Assembly (NCBI GenBank): GCA_026192395.1
Contig: WACF01000001.1
Span: 2,292,309-2,356,308 of the forward strand
Length of the DNA: 64,000 nt
Direction: 5' to 3'
DNA from: Proteobacteria bacterium 005FR1
GTDB taxonomy: Bacteria; Pseudomonadota; Gammaproteobacteria; Pseudomonadales; Cellvibrionaceae
Position numbers and translations under genes: made by a program. The first letter of the stretch is position 1; the number at the start of each line of letters is the position of its first letter. This document shows, piece after piece, positions 55,214 to 64,000 of this stretch. The notes beneath the pieces were generated by a model that did not search any database, was not told the origin of the DNA, and saw only the letters and a program-made list of their open reading frames with translations.

Positions 55214-58200
55214 TTGGAAAACTCAACGCAATACGGGCACGGCAACGACGCAGCGCCTCCGACAAGCCGCACGGAAAGCCCCGTGATTATCGGCATTGGC
55301 GCTTCGGCCGGCGGCCTTGAGGCGCTGCGCGCGCTTTTCGCAGAAATGCAAGGCCATGTCTCCGCAAGCCTGGTTGTTGTCCAGCACATGTCTCCCACAT
55401 CCAAGAGCATGCTTGCGGAGTTGCTGGCTCGCGAGACCAACATCCCGCTGACTGAAGCCCGCGATGGCGAACCGCTGCTGGAAAACCACATCTACATCAC
55501 CCCACCCAACACCGACATCCTGGTCGAGAATCGCCGCATTCGCCTGACCGCGCTGGAAGACCGCATTGGACCAAAGCCGTCCATCGACCGCTTTCTGATT
55601 TCCGTGGCTCAGGACTATGGCGAGCACGGCATCGCCTGCATTTTGTCGGGGACCGGCAGCGACGGCGCACAGGGATGTCGGGCGATCAAGGCTGCCGGCG
55701 GCATGGCCTTGGCTCAAGACCCGGACACCGCGAAGTACGACGGGATGCCCAGGTCCGCCATTGCCACCGGAGTGATGGACCTGGTGGGAAGCCCGGCCGA
55801 ACTCGCACGGGAAATTTGCAACTTGTCTGTGGATAATCTGGGCGAGCGTCCGGCGGGCCCGGAGGTACCGGACGAGACCTTCAAGCAGATCCTGCGCCTG
55901 CTGCATCAAAGAACCAAGGTGAATTTCGGGCTTTATAAGCCCAACACGATCAGTCGACGACTGAACCGTCGCGTGAACGCGGTGAAGGCCAAGTCGGTGG
56001 AGGAATACTTCGACTATCTGCAGAAGAACCCTGAGGAAGTCGAACGGCTTCACCACGACATCCTCATTTCCGTTACCTCATTCTTCCGCGATGCCGACCA
56101 GTTCGAGGCCGCCGGCAAGCACCTGCGCGCCTACATCGACAATAACCGGCACAAGGAAACTCTGAGAATCTGGAGCGCGGGCTGCGCCTCCGGCGAAGAG
56201 CCCTACAGCCTCGCAATCGCCGCCCTCGAAGCGGTTCACGACGCGGGTCTGTCACCGGCGGACATGCGCATCCAGGTTTTTGCCACTGACATCAATGAAG
56301 CGGCGATGACCACGGCGCGGGCGGGACAATTTCCGGCCACATCGGTGGAGGGGCTGCCCGGCTCTCTGGTAAAGCGCTACTTTGTCGCCAGCGAAGGCGG
56401 CTACCGGATCAAAAAAGAGGTTCGCGATCTTGTGTTGTTCGCAAGGCACGACCTCACGGCTGATCCACCCTTTCTGAAAATGGATTTGATCAGCTGCCGT
56501 AATCTGTTCATTTACTTTGATCAGGTGGTACAGGAGCGCATCCTCAAGATTTTCCATTACGCCTTGAACCTGAACGGCTTGCTGTTTTTGGGCAAGTCCG
56601 AATCGCTCGGCCACGACAAGTCCTTTTTCCGGACGGTCGATCCGCATGCGAAGGTCTTCGAGCGTACCAATCGTCTGCCCGCGGCTGCCATCTCCTTTTC
56701 CAAGCTCAAGTACCCGACGCAACGGATGATGAGCCGCGCACTGCATGTTGAACAGAAGGCGCGGCCCGAGCTGGAGAGAGACCTGATCCGCGATTTTTGT
56801 CCCGACTCGCTGGTACTGACTGACGATTTTCGAATTTCGGCCGTATACGGTAACGCAGGACAATACCTGCAGTTCCCGGACGGCCCCATGGAGCAAAAAC
56901 TGGACAGCCTGATTCACCCGAGCCTGAAGAGCCAGCTGATGACGCTGGCCCACCGGGCGCGCCGGTCCAATCAGATCACGCGCAGTGGTTCCATCCTGTT
57001 CCGGGCCGGCGACAAAAAGCAGTACCTCTTTGCGACGGTGCATCCGGCTCACGCCTTTGAAGAACCAAGATTCATCATCGGTTTCTATACCGTGGACTTC
57101 GAGGAGCCCGAGCACTCCGAAGGTGCGGCCGCCAGCAGTCGGGAAATCGACGAACTGGAAAGGGAGCTGATGGCCACCCGCGAACACCTGCAGTCCGTCA
57201 TTGAAGAGCAGGAAACCTCCAACGAGGAGCTGCAAGCACTGAACGAGGAACTGCAATCAGCCAACGAGGAATTGCAGTCGTCGAACGAAGAGCTGGAAAC
57301 CTCCAACGAAGAGCTGCAATCCAGCAACGAGGAACTTACCACGCTCAACGAAGAGCTCAACGTAAAGAGCAACGAGTTGACCGAACTCACCGCCCACCTG
57401 AATGCCGTTCAGAACGCCATCGTCAACCCGGTTTTGGTGATCGATGCCAACCTGAACCTGACTGACTTCAACAGCAAATCGGAGGAAGTGCTGGGGCTTG
57501 GACCCGAGAGCGTCGGTCGCAATTTCCGTCTGATCAGCTCGCCCTTTTCTCTGGAGCCGGTATTCAAAATCATTGAAGACTGCCTCCTTCACCAGCAAAG
57601 ACAGCAAACGCGCTTCGAATCCGGCGGCTTCGACTTCGATGCCTTTTGCCTGCCCATCGTGCGCGATTCGGACGGCCGGGTAACCGGCGTCGTGGCGACT
57701 CTGGTGGACAATACCGTACTGCTGGAATCGTTGCGTCGCGCCGACATCGCCAAACGCTCCATGTACCGGCTGATGGATGGCATCCCGGCGAAAGTCTCGG
57801 TGCGCGATTCCAATGGTGTTTATACCTATGTGAACCCGGCCTTCTGCCAGTCGCTGGGCAAGGCGGAAGTGGAGATTCTCGGACGCACCGACGTGCAACT
57901 GTTCGGAGAAGAAACCGGGGCTGACCGGCGCCGCAAAGATTTACTTGCCCTGGAGTCGCAGGACGTCGCCTACGCCGATGAAATGTATCCGGTAAATGGA
58001 GGGTCGCGAATCTATCATACCGCGCGAGTCCCTTTGTGGGACGACGACGGAAACATCAGGTCGGTGTGCTCGGTCGGGGTGGACATTTCCGAGAGAGCCA
58101 TTGCCGAGCAGCGGCTGCAGGAGCTGCAAACGGTCATCGCCCGGGCCGAGGACGGCTTTGCGGTACTCGAAAAGCGCGAAGGCCGCTTCGTCGCTTCTTT

Positions 58201-59248
58201 TGCCTCGGATACCCTGTGTGAGCTGTGCCGTATAGACCAGAACAATGTAGGCACCACGACCGTGGAAGATATCATCAGCTGCCTTGACCCGAGTCTGAGC
58301 AATGACAGAGTCGCCGAGATAGCTGCTCAGATTCTTCACGAGAAGAAATGGAGCGTTCAGCTCGTTGGAAGACACAAGGGCGAAAAGAGCTACTTCGATG
58401 TGAAATCCTTCCAGGTGGAGGGCTCGAAGATATTCCTGAACATCTTCGATGTCACCGAGACAAAGTCGCGCGAGCTACGGCTCAAGCAACAGGAAGAAGA
58501 GATCGAAAAATCCGGAAGGCTCGCAGCACTGGGCCAGATGGCGGCAGGCATCGCTCACGAGCTAAAGACGCCGCTGAGCACGATCCAAGGCTACGTGGAC
58601 CTGATTCGCGAGCTGCATCGCCATGACGACAGTCCGATCAGCGCACCGCTGAAGAACGCCATCGAAAAAATCGAGGCAACCACCACCAAGATGTCTGACA
58701 TCATCGTCGGCCTGAAATCGATTGCAAGATCGAACCATAACGAAAGTTTCGAGCCCTGCAGTCTGCCGGCACTGGTGGATGATACGCTGAAGATCTGTGT
58801 GTTTCAGCTGCGCAACAAGGGCATCGACCTGCAGGTGGAAAAGCCGAACCGCGCTTTGACCGTTCGCGCTCAGCCGACGCAGTTAAGCCAGGTGCTAATC
58901 AATCTCATAAACAACTCTGTAGACGCGATTCAGGAGATGAGCGAGAAATGGATTCGACTCGAGATCAAAGAAGACGAGGATGATGTGCTGGTCCGGGTAA
59001 TTGACAGTGGCAAAGGAATTTCTCAAAAGATACTAAGTCAGGTGATGACACCATTTTTTACCACCAAACGGGACGGAACCGGCCTGGGCCTGAGCCTGTC
59101 GCAAAGCATCATCAAGGCACACGGTGGCGTTCTGGAGGTTGATCACGACTGTCCGAACACCTGCTTTCAGATTCGGATTCCTAAATCGGATGAGGACGCC
59201 CCTGCAACTGCCACTACCGGCCAGATGCCGGTAGTCGAAGAACACTAG
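55214..59248 (+). CDS. CheB-CheR-PAS-histidine kinase fusion
   Basis: A 1344-residue signalling protein. CheB methylesterase (about 20-200: GASAGGLEAL Ser31, VVQHMSP His, ILSGTGSDGAQG Asp) is followed by CheR methyltransferase (about 215-490: ILISVTSFFRDADQFE, IWSAGCASGEEPYSLAI, ISCRNLFIYFD), then a Glu/Asn/Leu coiled coil of repeated SNEEL units (about 640-725), two or three PAS domains (about 730-1090) and a histidine kinase (GIAHELKTPLSTIQG, His about 1115; HATPase with GTGLGLSLSQSIIKAHGG). There is no receiver; the next gene supplies one. The start is TTG at 55214 with GGAGAG nine bases upstream; no ATG precedes the CheB core. Likely a soluble sensor with possible methyl-modification control. 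Confidence 0.9.
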   Translation: MENSTQYGHGNDAAPPTSRTESPVIIGIGASAGGLEALRALFAEMQGHVSASLVVVQHMSPTSKSMLAELLARETNIPLTEARDGEPLLENHIYITPPNTDILVENRRIRLTALEDRIGPKPSIDRFLISVAQDYGEHGIACILSGTGSDGAQGCRAIKAAGGMALAQDPDTAKYDGMPRSAIATGVMDLVGSPAELAREICNLSVDNLGERPAGPEVPDETFKQILRLLHQRTKVNFGLYKPNTISRRLNRRVNAVKAKSVEEYFDYLQKNPEEVERLHHDILISVTSFFRDADQFEAAGKHLRAYIDNNRHKETLRIWSAGCASGEEPYSLAIAALEAVHDAGLSPADMRIQVFATDINEAAMTTARAGQFPATSVEGLPGSLVKRYFVASEGGYRIKKEVRDLVLFARHDLTADPPFLKMDLISCRNLFIYFDQVVQERILKIFHYALNLNGLLFLGKSESLGHDKSFFRTVDPHAKVFERTNRLPAAAISFSKLKYPTQRMMSRALHVEQKARPELERDLIRDFCPDSLVLTDDFRISAVYGNAGQYLQFPDGPMEQKLDSLIHPSLKSQLMTLAHRARRSNQITRSGSILFRAGDKKQYLFATVHPAHAFEEPRFIIGFYTVDFEEPEHSEGAAASSREIDELERELMATREHLQSVIEEQETSNEELQALNEELQSANEELQSSNEELETSNEELQSSNEELTTLNEELNVKSNELTELTAHLNAVQNAIVNPVLVIDANLNLTDFNSKSEEVLGLGPESVGRNFRLISSPFSLEPVFKIIEDCLLHQQRQQTRFESGGFDFDAFCLPIVRDSDGRVTGVVATLVDNTVLLESLRRADIAKRSMYRLMDGIPAKVSVRDSNGVYTYVNPAFCQSLGKAEVEILGRTDVQLFGEETGADRRRKDLLALESQDVAYADEMYPVNGGSRIYHTARVPLWDDDGNIRSVCSVGVDISERAIAEQRLQELQTVIARAEDGFAVLEKREGRFVASFASDTLCELCRIDQNNVGTTTVEDIISCLDPSLSNDRVAEIAAQILHEKKWSVQLVGRHKGEKSYFDVKSFQVEGSKIFLNIFDVTETKSRELRLKQQEEEIEKSGRLAALGQMAAGIAHELKTPLSTIQGYVDLIRELHRHDDSPISAPLKNAIEKIEATTTKMSDIIVGLKSIARSNHNESFEPCSLPALVDDTLKICVFQLRNKGIDLQVEKPNRALTVRAQPTQLSQVLINLINNSVDAIQEMSEKWIRLEIKEDEDDVLVRVIDSGKGISQKILSQVMTPFFTTKRDGTGLGLSLSQSIIKAHGGVLEVDHDCPNTCFQIRIPKSDEDAPATATTGQMPVVEEH

Positions 59249-59314
59249 CTTACGACCTGGATTGCCAAGAACTGGATCGCCAAGAATTGCATTTGATGTA
59301 GAGGGATTGCACCT

Positions 59315-59746
59315 GTGGATCGACCCAAACTGTTGATAGTGGAGGACGCCGAGGACCTGCTGGACGTATGGACCTCGCTGCTCGGCATGGGCGAGAAATA
59401 CACCATCAGGGCAGTCGCCCAAGGCACCACGGCCGTGGAGATCGTTGAATCCGGCTATCGACCCGACGTACTGATCACTGATTATTTTCTCGGAGACCTT
59501 ACCGGCCTGGAACTGGTGGAGAAAGTCCGCAGGCTGGTGCCTGGTGTGGAGGTGATCGTCGCCACGGGCAATCACGACAACCGCGCTTTAACAGAGCAGG
59601 CTGGCCGTGGCGATATTCGCCTGTTGATCAAGCCGGTCCGCTTTGACGACCTTACCGCCAGCATCGAGGAGCGCCTGCAGCGCCGTAGCGAGCTGACAGC
59701 AACTCACGAACGCCCGCGGCTGGCCCAGGGGGGCAAGCACTCCTGA
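59315..59746 (+). CDS. Response regulator (single receiver domain)
   Basis: A 143-residue receiver protein. Acidic pocket LLIVEDAEDLLDV, phospho-acceptor Asp56 in VLITDYFLGDLTGLE, and conserved Lys in LLIKPVRFDDL. No DNA-binding or output domain. The start is GTG at 59315. It follows the CheB-CheR kinase by 66 bases and is its likely partner. Confidence 0.9.
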   Translation: MDRPKLLIVEDAEDLLDVWTSLLGMGEKYTIRAVAQGTTAVEIVESGYRPDVLITDYFLGDLTGLELVEKVRRLVPGVEVIVATGNHDNRALTEQAGRGDIRLLIKPVRFDDLTASIEERLQRRSELTATHERPRLAQGGKHS

Positions 59747-59818
59747 ATCGCTTCAAAGCGTGCTCGCCGGCGTCTGGACACATTCACCCCTCCGAGGGTT
59801 GATATCCCCGCTCCCGCC

Positions 59819-60253
59819 CTATCGCCGAAGCGCCTGCGCGCGCTCGATGTAACGGTCCAGGGTATCGATATGGGAGTTGAGCACCGGCATGACATTGGTG
59901 GACACGAAGGTGTGTACCATCCTGTTGCCTTCGCCCATGGTCATCAGTTTTTCGCAATCTTCCAGCTCTGCCTGTTCGGCTTCCCGAAGCGCCCGCAAGG
60001 TGTCGATGTCCTCGTAGACGCGCAGGGAGCTATGTTTCTCAACCGCCGGCCAGATCCCGCGGTTTTTTTCCTGCGGCTCGCTCCCCACCTGTTCCAACGT
60101 GCGCTTCACACGGCCGACAATCTGCTCATGATCCTTCGCCATTTCGGCGAAGTCCCACATTTTCTCATCTACGTTGCTCGCCTCGACCAACTGCGAGTAA
60201 GCCTTGGCCGCCTGTTGTGAATCGTTGAGTATCCAATTGAGTGCCTCAGCCAT
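59819..60253 (-). CDS. Ferritin-like/DUF2383-type helical protein
   Basis: A 144-residue four-helix protein with the pattern of ferritin-like stress proteins of the DUF2383 kind: AEALNWILNDSQQAAKAYSQ at the N-terminus, acidic helices with VDEKMWDFAEMAKDHEQIVG, RALREAEQAELEDCEKL, and NVMPVLNSHIDTLDRYIERA. Metal binding is possible through Glu/His pairs but not proven. It may link to DUF883-type and PEBP genes that follow as a small stress cluster. Confidence 0.7.
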   Translation of the reverse strand: MAEALNWILNDSQQAAKAYSQLVEASNVDEKMWDFAEMAKDHEQIVGRVKRTLEQVGSEPQEKNRGIWPAVEKHSSLRVYEDIDTLRALREAEQAELEDCEKLMTMGEGNRMVHTFVSTNVMPVLNSHIDTLDRYIERAQALRR

Positions 60254-60505
60254 ATGGCCCTCCTGCTCAGACTCTTGAATTTAAATTCGAGCTTTGCGCT
60301 CGGCAATTGCAAGGTGAGGTGCAGACTCGCCGCTCCGTTGCGCGATTGCTTGCTACGGTGGGCGTGCGAATTCGGTGCCTATCTTCGTCGATATTGCCGC
60401 CGGATCATGGAATCGCTGGGAACCTCAAGAGCTACATGGGGGTCGTCTTGCGGTGAGTCTCGCAACTTTTTGGTTAAAGCACAGCGAAAGCCTAGGGAGG
60501 GCACT

Positions 60506-60757
60506 ATGAGATTCGGAGCGCATACAAGAAGGACGGATTCCATCGACGAAGCAACCCGGCGCGCACAGGAGCAGATCCACGCCGCGCGCCTGCGGGCCGA
60601 GCGGGACCTCGAACGCGCCACAAAGCAGGCGAACCGCGCACTCGAGCGTTCGCGCGACACCATGCGCGAGCATCCCATGATGATCGGGGCGATTGCCGGT
60701 ACCGCGATCGTCGGCGGACTGGCAGCCTGGCTGTTGAGCCGCAAACGCTCCTCCTAG
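60506..60757 (+). CDS. DUF883/ElaB-YqjD-like small membrane protein
   Basis: An 83-residue protein with an Arg/Glu-rich amphipathic helix (RAQEQIHAARLRAERDLERA) and a C-terminal hydrophobic segment (MMIGAIAGTAIVGGLAAWLL) followed by SRKRSS. This layout matches ElaB/YqjD, inner-membrane proteins that bind ribosomes in stationary phase. ATG 60506 with AGGGAGG upstream; the longer frame from 60254 is rejected. Confidence 0.78.
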   Translation: MRFGAHTRRTDSIDEATRRAQEQIHAARLRAERDLERATKQANRALERSRDTMREHPMMIGAIAGTAIVGGLAAWLLSRKRSS

Positions 60758-60881
60758 CGAACCGCCAGGACGGAAATCGGCGCCGGACCCTTGCAATTGC
60801 ACTCCGAACTTGGAAGAGTTCGCTGCCGCGACGCGGTCGCGGCGATGAACGACGTGGTAATCGACAACGAGGAGGAGCCCA

Positions 60882-61361
60882 ATGGGATTCGCTTTATCGG
60901 ACATGCGGCTTTCGAGCCCGGCTTTCGCCAACGGCGCTGCCATCCCCAAGCAATACACTGGCGAGGGCGACGACGTTTCGCCGGCACTGTCCTGGCGTAA
61001 TGCGCCGGAAGGCGCCAAATCATTTGCGGTAATCTGCCATGACCCCGATGCACCGCTGGTATCCAAGGGAGGCAGCTACGGCTTCGTGCACTGGGTGCTT
61101 TACAACATCCCCTGGTCCGAACATGGCCTCGAGGAAGGTACCGACAAATTCACCGCTGGCAAGAACGACTTCGGCAACACCGGTTATGGTGGACCAATGC
61201 CGCCAGACGCGCATGGCATGCACCATTATTTCTTCTGGGTACTGGCGCTGGACAAAGACCTGGATTTACCAGCCGGCCTGACCCTTTGGGAGTTGATGGA
61301 CCGCATCGAGCCGCATGTAGTCGGAATGAACCGACTGGTTGGCACATACGAGCGCACCTGA
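60882..61361 (+). CDS. YbhB/YbcL-type PEBP protein
   Basis: A 159-residue phosphatidylethanolamine-binding-protein-like domain of the YbhB/YbcL (Raf kinase inhibitor-like) family. Key segments are SSPAFANGAAIPKQYTGEGD, AVICHDPDAPLVSKG and GYGGPMPPDAHGMHHYFFWV, which form the ligand pocket. No signal peptide. Function in bacteria is not established; members respond to stress. An AGGAGG lies nine bases upstream. Confidence 0.93.
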   Translation: MGFALSDMRLSSPAFANGAAIPKQYTGEGDDVSPALSWRNAPEGAKSFAVICHDPDAPLVSKGGSYGFVHWVLYNIPWSEHGLEEGTDKFTAGKNDFGNTGYGGPMPPDAHGMHHYFFWVLALDKDLDLPAGLTLWELMDRIEPHVVGMNRLVGTYERT

Positions 61362-61403
61362 TTTCATCGGGAGCAGCACCAGCCTGACGAAAGGAGGGTC
61401 GCC

Positions 61404-61694
61404 ATGAATTTATCCGCCCGTGATCTGATCGACGCGAAGGAAGCCACCTCTGAGCTGCTTGAGCAGCTCGGTCTGGACGCTTATATCTTTGAAGTCGAAC
61501 CGAACGAAGGCCCCTGGGAAGTTCACGTGGAGTGCGCTCACAGCAGTGGCTGGCAAACAGTCGCTATCGCGGTAGATCGCGAGCGCCTGCTGGCCAGCCG
61601 CTCCAACGAGGCGGACCGTCAGGCTTTGCTCGACGATTGGCGGGAGCGGTTGTCCGCTTGCCGTCGCAGTCCTCCGGACGATGCCCCGCATTGA
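61404..61694 (+). CDS. Hypothetical small soluble protein
   Basis: A 96-residue protein with an N-terminal helix (ARDLIDAKEATSELLEQLGL), a Glu/Pro-rich beta part (YIFEVEPNEGPWEVHVECAH) and a charged C-terminus. An AAAGGAGG sits seven bases before ATG 61404. No domain recognised. Its neighbours suggest a stress-related role, which is only inference. Confidence 0.78.
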   Translation: MNLSARDLIDAKEATSELLEQLGLDAYIFEVEPNEGPWEVHVECAHSSGWQTVAIAVDRERLLASRSNEADRQALLDDWRERLSACRRSPPDDAPH

Positions 61695-61745
61695 GCATAG
61701 CGCTACAATACCTGGCATTACCCGCAGCTAAGGCAATCGACTTCC

Positions 61746-63260
61746 ATGGATGCAGCGACCGATGACGTCGGCCTGTTGGTGGCCATTCTCCCCGACCATT
61801 TGCATAAGGACGCTGCCCGGCTTGCCGCGGCCGACCTGATGGAAATCATCATGGATCTGGGCCGCCGCGCGGAAGCGCGCTTCCCCGATCGGATTCAGCC
61901 TCTCGGCCATTATCCCGTCGAGCGCTCGGATCTCGACCATGTACTGGAACGGATCGGTGAATTCACCGAGGACAATCGGGCCGGCATAGAACGAACGCTG
62001 CACCGTATCTCGGCCATTCGCAATCGCCAGGGCGACGTCGTTGGCCTGACACTCCGGGTAGGTCGAGCCGTCTTCGGCACTGTCGATATCGTGCGCGATC
62101 TGCTCGAAGGCGGTCGCAATATTCTTCTACTGGGTCGTCCCGGTGTTGGTAAAACTACCCTGCTGCGGGAAGCCGCACGCGTGCTGGCTGATGAATTCGG
62201 CAAGCGGGTGATTGTCGTTGATACCTCGAACGAGATTGCCGGCGACGGTGACATCCCCCATCCCGGCATCGGCGCCGCCCGGCGCATGCAGGTGCCGCGT
62301 CCGGACCGGCAACATGCGGTGATGATCGAGGCGGTGGAAAACCACACGCCGGAAGTCATCGTCATCGACGAGATCGGCACCACCGCAGAGACCCTGGCGG
62401 CCCGTACCATTGCCGAGCGTGGCGTTCAGCTAATCGGCACGGTACACGGCAACACTCTGGAAAATCTGGTCATGAACCCCACCCTCTCCGATCTAACCGG
62501 TGGGGTGCACACGGTAACCCTCAGTGACGAAGAAGCAAAGCGGCGCGGCAGCTACAAGACCGTCAGCGAGCGCCGCGCGCCCCCCACTTTCGATGTGGTT
62601 ATCGAAATCGTCAGCCGCGACGAATTCCTGGTGCACAGTGACGCAGCTCAGGCCGTCGACCGCCTGCTTGAAGGTCGCGAGCCCGGCGGCGGTCGCCGTA
62701 CCCGCGATGCCGACGGTCGCATCCAGGAAAGTGCGATGGAAGCCCAGCCGGTAGAGCCGGTCGCGCCCGCACCGCGCCCCGGTGGCGACGAACAGGCGCG
62801 GATCTATCCCTATGCCATTAGCCGGGACGTGCTCGAGCGGGTGATTCGAAGTGAGCGCCTCAACGCGCGCACAACGTCGCGCCCGGAAGTCGCCACGATG
62901 ATAGTCGGCTTGCGTGCGCGGGCTGATGATGGGCGTCTGCGCCGAATTCTCGACGCAACGGGTTTACCGCTGCATCTGGTGAAGAACAACTCCTCGGCGC
63001 AGCTGCGCAAAATGCTGAAGAACGCCCTGAATGTTGTCGACAACGTGGATGACGACGAGGTTCGCGACGCCATCGCCGAAGTGGAGCACGCGATTGAACG
63101 CGTGCTCGCCGAAGGCATTCAGATCCCGCTGGCGCCACGGCGGCCGCCCGTACGCAAGATGCAGCACCGGCTGGTGTCCCGCTACCACTTGCAGGCACAT
63201 AGCGAGGGCAAAGAGCCACTGCGCCATTTGATAGTGGAACCACCAGCGCAACTGAGTTGA
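61746..63260 (+). CDS. R3H-domain AAA ATPase (Ycf45/SpoIIIAA-like)
   Basis: A 504-residue protein. The central ATPase (about 115-290) has Walker [20 protein letters not shown] and Walker [21 protein letters not shown], the pattern of SpoIIIAA/Ycf45-type secretion-ATPase relatives. The C-terminal end holds an R3H motif ([20 protein letters not shown]), which binds single-stranded nucleic acid. A middle linker and an unnamed helical domain lie between. Such genes are mostly known from cyanobacteria, plastids and Firmicutes. Role here is unknown; binding of RNA or DNA ends is plausible. Confidence 0.88.
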   Translation: MDAATDDVGLLVAILPDHLHKDAARLAAADLMEIIMDLGRRAEARFPDRIQPLGHYPVERSDLDHVLERIGEFTEDNRAGIERTLHRISAIRNRQGDVVGLTLRVGRAVFGTVDIVRDLLEGGRNILLLGRPGVGKTTLLREAARVLADEFGKRVIVVDTSNEIAGDGDIPHPGIGAARRMQVPRPDRQHAVMIEAVENHTPEVIVIDEIGTTAETLAARTIAERGVQLIGTVHGNTLENLVMNPTLSDLTGGVHTVTLSDEEAKRRGSYKTVSERRAPPTFDVVIEIVSRDEFLVHSDAAQAVDRLLEGREPGGGRRTRDADGRIQESAMEAQPVEPVAPAPRPGGDEQARIYPYAISRDVLERVIRSERLNARTTSRPEVATMIVGLRARADDGRLRRILDATGLPLHLVKNNSSAQLRKMLKNALNVVDNVDDDEVRDAIAEVEHAIERVLAEGIQIPLAPRRPPVRKMQHRLVSRYHLQAHSEGKEPLRHLIVEPPAQLS

Positions 63261-63378
63261 ATCCCGCCCGGGTACAAAAACTGCAAACTGCGAATCGAAA
63301 CTCGTGTTAGTCGCCCATCGAGATCATCGCTCGCTGGCGACGCGATTCGCCATCAAATGCAGTACGGAGGGTGTCCCG

Positions 63379-63735
63379 ATGGCCCACAGAGAAAACCGAC
63401 GGCTTTTTGAGGTCTTGGATGAATGTGTATTCCAGCCGGTGCTGAGAACGCAAGAAGGCGCTGTCCCGCAAGACAAGCGATTCATGCTTCCGCCGCTGAA
63501 AGATGCACTATCGCAACAGCGCGAGCATTTTTACACCTGCGCCTCGGACGAAGAGGTCTACCAGGCTTATCACGAACAGATGAGCAGCGAAGAAACCGAC
63601 AAGATCAATCACGAGCTGCGCGAGCTAAATCTACCCGCGCTCACCGATTGTCGGGAGCAGTTCGAGGTCGCAGCAAGTAATCTCTTCGACAAGCAGGTGA
63701 GAAAGCAAACTCAGCCCGGACTGGACAGGAGCTGA
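63379..63735 (+). CDS. Hypothetical small protein
   Basis: A 118-residue acidic helical protein (SQQREHFYTCASDEEVYQAY, SSEETDKINHELRELNLPAL). ATG 63379 with GGAGGGTG upstream is chosen; the frame from 63304 lacks a ribosome site. No known domain. It is 118 bases after the R3H ATPase. Confidence 0.7.
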   Translation: MAHRENRRLFEVLDECVFQPVLRTQEGAVPQDKRFMLPPLKDALSQQREHFYTCASDEEVYQAYHEQMSSEETDKINHELRELNLPALTDCREQFEVAASNLFDKQVRKQTQPGLDRS

Positions 63736-63748
63736 CCTCGCAGCAGCA

Positions 63749-63773
63749 TCACCGGTGCCGAGGGCGCCGGTGA
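63749..63773. terminator. Bidirectional hairpin between convergent genes
   Basis: TCACCGGTGCC and GGCGCCGGTGA pair over eleven bases with one wobble around loop GAG. It separates the hypothetical gene from a convergent partial gene; no T tract. Confidence 0.5.
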
Positions 63774-63814
63774 CACTCATGAGTGACCAACTGCCAAATA
63801 GCGAACGTAAATAG

Positions 63815-64000
63815 CTAAAACGCGATCTTGACCCTGCCGGCGGTCGAGTGCCGCGTTGCGAGCCGGGCCGACACCAGCTGCCGCAACAACTCTTTGCAAT
63901 CGTCCTGATTGAGAAATTCCCCCACCTGCACGGGTTCCCTGCCTCCGCTCGTAATCAGCCGGTCCGCCAGCAACTGGATGGTGGGACAGCCCCAGGGATG
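63815..64000 (-). CDS. Partial gene, C-terminal end (cut by window edge)
   Basis: The minus strand carries an open frame of 61 residues up to the stop at 63815, running off the window edge: it reads HPWGCPTIQLLADRLITSGG then QVGEFLNQDDCKELLRQLVS and ends VKIAF. The upstream part is outside the window, so no family can be named. Confidence 0.55.
   Translation of the reverse strand, partial: HPWGCPTIQLLADRLITSGGREPVQVGEFLNQDDCKELLRQLVSARLATRHSTAGRVKIAF

Overview
The window looks like a chromosomal segment of a GC-rich gammaproteobacterium, probably free-living and aerobic. The grounds are a groESL operon with a sigma-32-like promoter, an NhaD antiporter, a DUF3192 lipoprotein, an MksBEF condensin and dense Shine-Dalgarno-led genes. 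No tRNA, rRNA, CRISPR array, prophage or transposase gene was seen. The species cannot be named from the sequence alone.

Layout. 1-5 kb: a thioredoxin, a decayed EAL/GGDEF gene, an SDR oxidoreductase and a three-part ACP/acyl-adenylate/acyltransferase protein. 5-9.5 kb (minus strand): a compact stressosome operon running PAS histidine kinase, haem-globin RsbR, RsbS, RsbT and an ATPase-phosphatase fusion (RsbX-like). 9.5-14.3 kb: a non-homologous end-joining locus with LigD, a tiny cysteine-rich protein and two different Ku proteins in overlapping frames. 14.5-16.9 kb: a hybrid PAS histidine kinase. 17-21.7 kb: an operon with aldehyde dehydrogenase, Tat-exported small protein, GMC oxidoreductase, methyltransferase and GNAT. 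21.7-28.3 kb: small stress or metabolic genes (ACT protein, DUF3192, MAPEG, haloalkane-dehalogenase-like hydrolase, a GFA gene with an in-frame TGA, GNAT, LysR/wrbA pair, surE).

28.3-34 kb is more eroded: a candidate small RNA with a strong terminator, a Fur-box-like site before a 59-residue protein, a frameshifted AbiEi-type regulator with palindromic operators, a large DUF6351 exported hydrolase and a 770-base stretch without a supportable gene. 34-43 kb: 2H phosphoesterase, a degenerate HD-GYP protein, outer-membrane barrel, an FMN-riboswitch-controlled RibH2 lumazine synthase, two methyltransferases, NhaD, a nested repeat island and an NHL propeller protein. 43.5-49.3 kb: mksF-mksE-mksB without the MksG/JetD nuclease. 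49.3-49.8 kb: two related nested palindromes. 49.8-54.7 kb: groEL/groES (overlapping), a hypothetical, a hydrolase fused to a repeat domain and a lipoprotein. 54.8-59.7 kb: a candidate sRNA, then a giant CheB-CheR-PAS-kinase with a response regulator. 59.8-64 kb: small stress-type proteins, a PEBP protein, an R3H ATPase and a truncated gene at the edge.

Themes: signalling is over-represented (stressosome, three histidine kinases, degenerate c-di-GMP proteins), together with DNA maintenance (NHEJ, Mks condensin) and stress survival. The items most worth follow-up are the globin stressosome with its kinase, the cysteine-rich protein embedded in the NHEJ operon, the in-frame TGA at a zinc-ligand position of a GFA protein, and two promoter/terminator-bounded RNA candidates.
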